Part shown: positions 61,470 to 64,000 of the stretch, one piece after another | How positions within the stretch are numbered: position 1 is the stretch's first letter | How the letters are laid out: the number at the start of each line of letters is the position of its first letter | DNA from: Elysia chlorotica | Taxonomy: Eukaryota > Mollusca > Gastropoda > Plakobranchidae | Length of the DNA: 64,000 nt | Reading direction: 5' to 3' | Assembly (NCBI GenBank): GCA_003991915.1 | Contig: RQTK01000080.1 | Coordinates: 158,396-222,395, forward strand | Made by a program: the position numbers and the translations under genes | Notes under the pieces: model-generated | What the model was told of the DNA's origin: nothing | Databases searched by the model: none | What the model saw: only the letters and a program-made list of their open reading frames with translations

Positions 61470-61784
61470 AATATCTAAAATGCCTGGATTTTTTTTAAAA
61501 GGGTATTTTACATGAACAGGTTTGCCGAGGCGGCCTGCCTACTCTGGAGTTTTTAGCAATCAGCTTTGAGACAAAGAACAATCTAGAACAGGCCCACGTT
61601 CACCTCTACCAACTGCTGGAACAGCCAGGTGATGCCCTGGTCCGGCTCAAGACCGTCGCCACGGGTGAGCTCATGTGTATTTTACTTCCAACATGAGTGA
61701 AACAATAGCATTGGTACCACTGCGTGATAGAGAGAGGGGATGAAAACTATGCCATCAGACAACTCGCTTTTCTAAAGAGAGAGT

Positions 61785-61833
<49 letters not shown>

Positions 61834-61852
61834 TAGAAAAAAGGAAGATTGA

Positions 61853-61912
<60 letters not shown>

Positions 61913-63814
61913 GGGTCAGGGCGAGTGAGGTAACAGAATAAATTGAGAAACGGAAAAGTTTCGAGGAGTGCCGGCTTTAAGGCGGGACCCGTGGGGTCCA
62001 AGGCCCCGGTCTCCCCACAAAAGGGTGCTCTCAACCAGAAGCGACCCCCCTCCCTCTTTAAAACGCTTTGTAAAATTATGCATATAAGGGGGTAAAGGGC
62101 CCCTCTCCTAAGCTGGTCCCAGGGCCCCCTGCAACCTAATCCGGCACGCACTGGTTGCGAATAGAGGCGGCATCAGTCGCAGGGCTGGGCAACAGCAAGA
62201 CTTAAATAGAACTAGAAAAGGAAGTGGCTTAGAAATACCTAGTATAAATAAACCGAGAACCAAATATTTTCGCTTCCCTTATCCATTTAGTGGAAGGCTA
62301 CGACCCCAACAGCATCGCCTGGCACAAAGACTGCACGGAGCTGGTGGTGGTCAGCCAGGGAACCATGCACGTTCTCAACGGCGAGCTGGTGGACCCCAAG
62401 CCCAGCGTGGATGTTCTCATCCCCAGGCTGGGCCTTAACGTGGACAGGAGGACTGTTCCATTCAGGTCAGCTTAGGACCATTCCATTCAGGTCAGCTTAG
62501 GAATGTTCCATTATGGTCAGCTTAGGATTGTTCCATTAAGGTCAGCTTAGGACCGTCCCATTAAGGTCAGCTTAGGACCGTTCCACTAAGGTCAGCTTAG
62601 GACCGTTCCATTAAGGTCAGCTTAGGACCGTTCCATTAAGGTCAGCTTAGGACCGTTCCATTAAGGTCAGCTTAGGACTGTTCCATTAAGGTCAGCTTAG
62701 GACTGTTCCATTAAGGTCAGCTTAGGACCGTTCCATTAAGGTCAGCTTAGGACTGTTCCATTAAGGTCAGCTTAGGACTGTTCCATTAAGGTCAGCTTAG
62801 GACTGTTCCATTAAGGTCAGCTTAGGACCGTTCTATTCAGGTCAGCTTAGGACTGTTCGGTTTTGTTCGACTGAGGTCAGCTTAGGATTGTTCTGTCCTG
62901 ATCAGCTTAGGGTTGTTCTGTCCTGATCAGCTTAGGACTGTTCGGTTCAGGTAGGCTTAGGACTGTTCGACTGAGGTCAGCTTAGGACTGTTCGACTGAG
63001 GTCAGCTTAGGATTGTTCTGTTTAGGTCAGCTTAGGATTGTTCTGTCCTGATCAGCTTAGGACTGTTCGGTTCAGCTAGGCCTAGGATTGTTTGGTTTAG
63101 ATCAGCCTAGGACTGTTCGGTTCAGGTCACCTAAGGACTGTACGGTTCAGGTCACCTGAGGACCTATCCATTCAGGTCAGCTTATTATCAGATAAATGAG
63201 GTATTAGGATCTCGTCTTTCAATCAGCTCAAAGTCTGCTCATCATTTTATGATAAGTTTTAACATAAATAAAATATTATTTTAACGTCAATATAAAAGTA
63301 ATAACTTATGCTGTTTGTGTCTGTTAATAATAATGACATCCAAGCAAGATAAACATTGTGAGTTGTATTTGCGACACCTTTATTGCCCAAAATAGTATTT
63401 ATAAGTTGTTGTTTTTTTAATGTAGCCTTGCAATAATCGTGAACAGCGAAGGTTGCTAGATAATTATTCAAATGACCCTGACTTTGCGACAAGGCATTGA
63501 TAAAACCTAGGGCCTGGTGATACTTTTTTAGGGGGAGAGGGGGATATATAAACCAAGTTGTGTTTCTTTTTCCAAGAGATGATATATGTATGACAAAATA
63601 CAATCATATCATAACGAAAACCAACGATGTGTGGACTAAACTGTAGCCTCAGTGTTTCTATTTCAGTGAGACCGCTATCACGTCTGCCCGAGTGCGCCAA
63701 GTGATGACGAAATGTGACACGGGCTCCTACACACAGCTGATCTCCCATGTTGAAGACCTGGAGCCAAACTTCGTCGTTGTAGACGATGACAACATTGCGT
63801 ACGTTCTCATGCAG
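60593..63814 (+). CDS. msp130-like: MSP130-like secreted protein, gene C (5' part; continues past the window)
   Basis: Divergent paralogue, head-to-head with gene B. Exons seen: 60593-60779, 61251-61366, 61520-61664, 62291-62465, 63667-63814, followed by donor GTAAGT. They encode 257 residues in one frame. A signal peptide (MSVTGVLQVWVAALLVHLAAS) precedes KVVLRPEGFLKL, the counterpart of YVILKPKAYIRL in gene A. Exon 1 ends in ..LLYVV with phase 1, exactly as in genes A and B. Exons 2 plus 3 total 116+145=261 nt, the length of exon 2 in A and B, so one extra phase-0 intron (61367-61519) interrupts this block. Exon 4 carries VEGYDPNSIAWHKDCTELVVV, matching VGxYPxDLEFxEDCxILLVS. Exon 5 carries LEPNFVVVDDDNIAYVLMQ, matching IEPHDVIITDNGRTAYVSLP. 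Exon 4 is 48 nt shorter and exon 5 12 nt longer than their counterparts, so the middle is diverged. Exons after 63814 are outside the window. Confidence 0.82.
61146..61186. repeat. (TTG)n microsatellite in gene C intron 1
   Basis: About 13 GTT units, 65 bp before the exon 2 acceptor. Confidence 0.95.
61415..61466. repeat. (TC)n microsatellite in gene C intron 2
   Basis: Fills a third of a 153-bp intron and ends about 53 nt before the acceptor. Confidence 0.95.
61782..61912. repeat. Two (AG)n microsatellites in gene C intron 3
   Basis: AG tracts at about 61795-61828 and 61858-61909. Confidence 0.95.
61968..62147. mobile_element. Short GC-rich element with inverted ends (hAT/Tip100-like MITE candidate)
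   Basis: The left end reads GTGCCGGCTTTAAGG and the right end, read backwards, GTGCCGGATTAGGTT. The interior is rich in GGCCCC/GGGCCC and contains no ORF. Inverted GCCGGATTTA-type termini with adjoining GGGGCC blocks are typical of Tip100/Zaphod-like hAT non-autonomous elements. I see no 8-bp target duplication. The right end coincides with the start of the exon 4 duplication at 62144. Family assignment is tentative. Confidence 0.4.
62144..62465 (+). repeat. Segmental duplicate of gene C intron 3 end plus exon 4 (copy 2, in place)
   Basis: Counterpart of 59613-59927. This copy has both splice sites (CCATTTAG|TGG and TTCAG|GTCAGC) and is the one used in the gene C model. It runs straight into the 25-bp minisatellite. 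Confidence 0.75.
62452..63185 (+). repeat. 25-bp minisatellite built from the gene C exon 4 / intron 4 splice junction
   Basis: About 28 tandem units with consensus GTCAGCTTAGGACCGTTCCAT plus TAAG. The first unit starts inside exon 4: its last coding bases, GACTGTTCCATTCAG, and the donor GTCAGCTTAG supply the whole motif. Units are nearly identical in the first two-thirds and degrade after about 62,840 (CTGAG, GGTTCAG and CCTGATCAG variants). No unique spacers separate the units, so this is not a CRISPR array. Each unit keeps an AG|GTCAG-like candidate donor. Confidence 0.9.
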
Positions 63815-64000
63815 GTAAGTAACAGTTACTGAATGACTGCTGGGGTGTAGGTTCAGATAGTCTATGATGTTACTTCGGAACTATAGACATTCATGTTTTC
63901 TTGTAGAAATACCAGATAATATTATTTTCGTCACACGAGGAAACACTTTGAATACGTAGCATGGAGGAATAGAATCCAGGAAAGAAAGCGTTTAGCTACT

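Noticed and set aside
62452..63185. CRISPR-like array
   Set aside because: Units are contiguous 25-mers without spacers and derive from an exon-intron junction in a eukaryotic gene.

Overview
The window looks like animal nuclear DNA, most likely from a mollusc and probably a marine gastropod. Genes are split by spliceosomal introns (GT..AG). Di-, tri- and tetranucleotide microsatellites are extremely abundant: AG/CT, ATCT/GATA, ACT, GTA, ATG and TTG tracts of 50-200 bp. A tRNA-derived SINE family recurs, and the only recognisable genes encode MSP130-like (choice-of-anchor I) secreted proteins, a family tied to biomineralisation in sea urchins and molluscs. The organism call is an inference; no species is claimed.

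Layout. Positions 1-36,500 form a gene-poor region in which I can support no host gene. It holds microsatellites, a 917-base assembly gap (10,806-11,722), a decayed non-LTR reverse transcriptase tail (27,655-28,010), a decayed Ty3/gypsy-type reverse transcriptase (28,752-29,027), a small foldback, SINE copies and short tandem duplications. Positions 36,632-45,271 and 48,362-57,512 hold two complete ten-coding-exon MSP130-like genes in tandem on the minus strand (gene A, 574 aa; gene B, 576 aa). Corresponding exons have the same length apart from a 6-nt difference in exon 1. From 60,593 a third, more divergent paralogue (gene C) runs on the plus strand, head-to-head with gene B, and leaves the window after at least five exons. 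An extra copy of gene C's fourth exon lies upstream of gene C's own start codon (59,753-59,927).

The most interesting signals concern how this cluster evolves. Exon 2 of genes A and B differs at one position in 261, although the introns touching it are unrelated and other exons differ by about 20%. A second homogenised tract spans the exon 8/exon 9 junction as if the intron were absent, which suggests exon-bounded, possibly cDNA-templated, gene conversion. In gene C a 25-bp minisatellite of about 28 units begins inside the last bases of exon 4, so it repeatedly copies that exon's 5' splice-site junction. In gene B a roughly 310-bp direct duplication carrying the exon 4 acceptor is split by a SINE. 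All three proteins start with signal peptides. Genes A and B end without a hydrophobic tail, so they look secreted rather than GPI-anchored. Base counts and alignments quoted here were made by eye.
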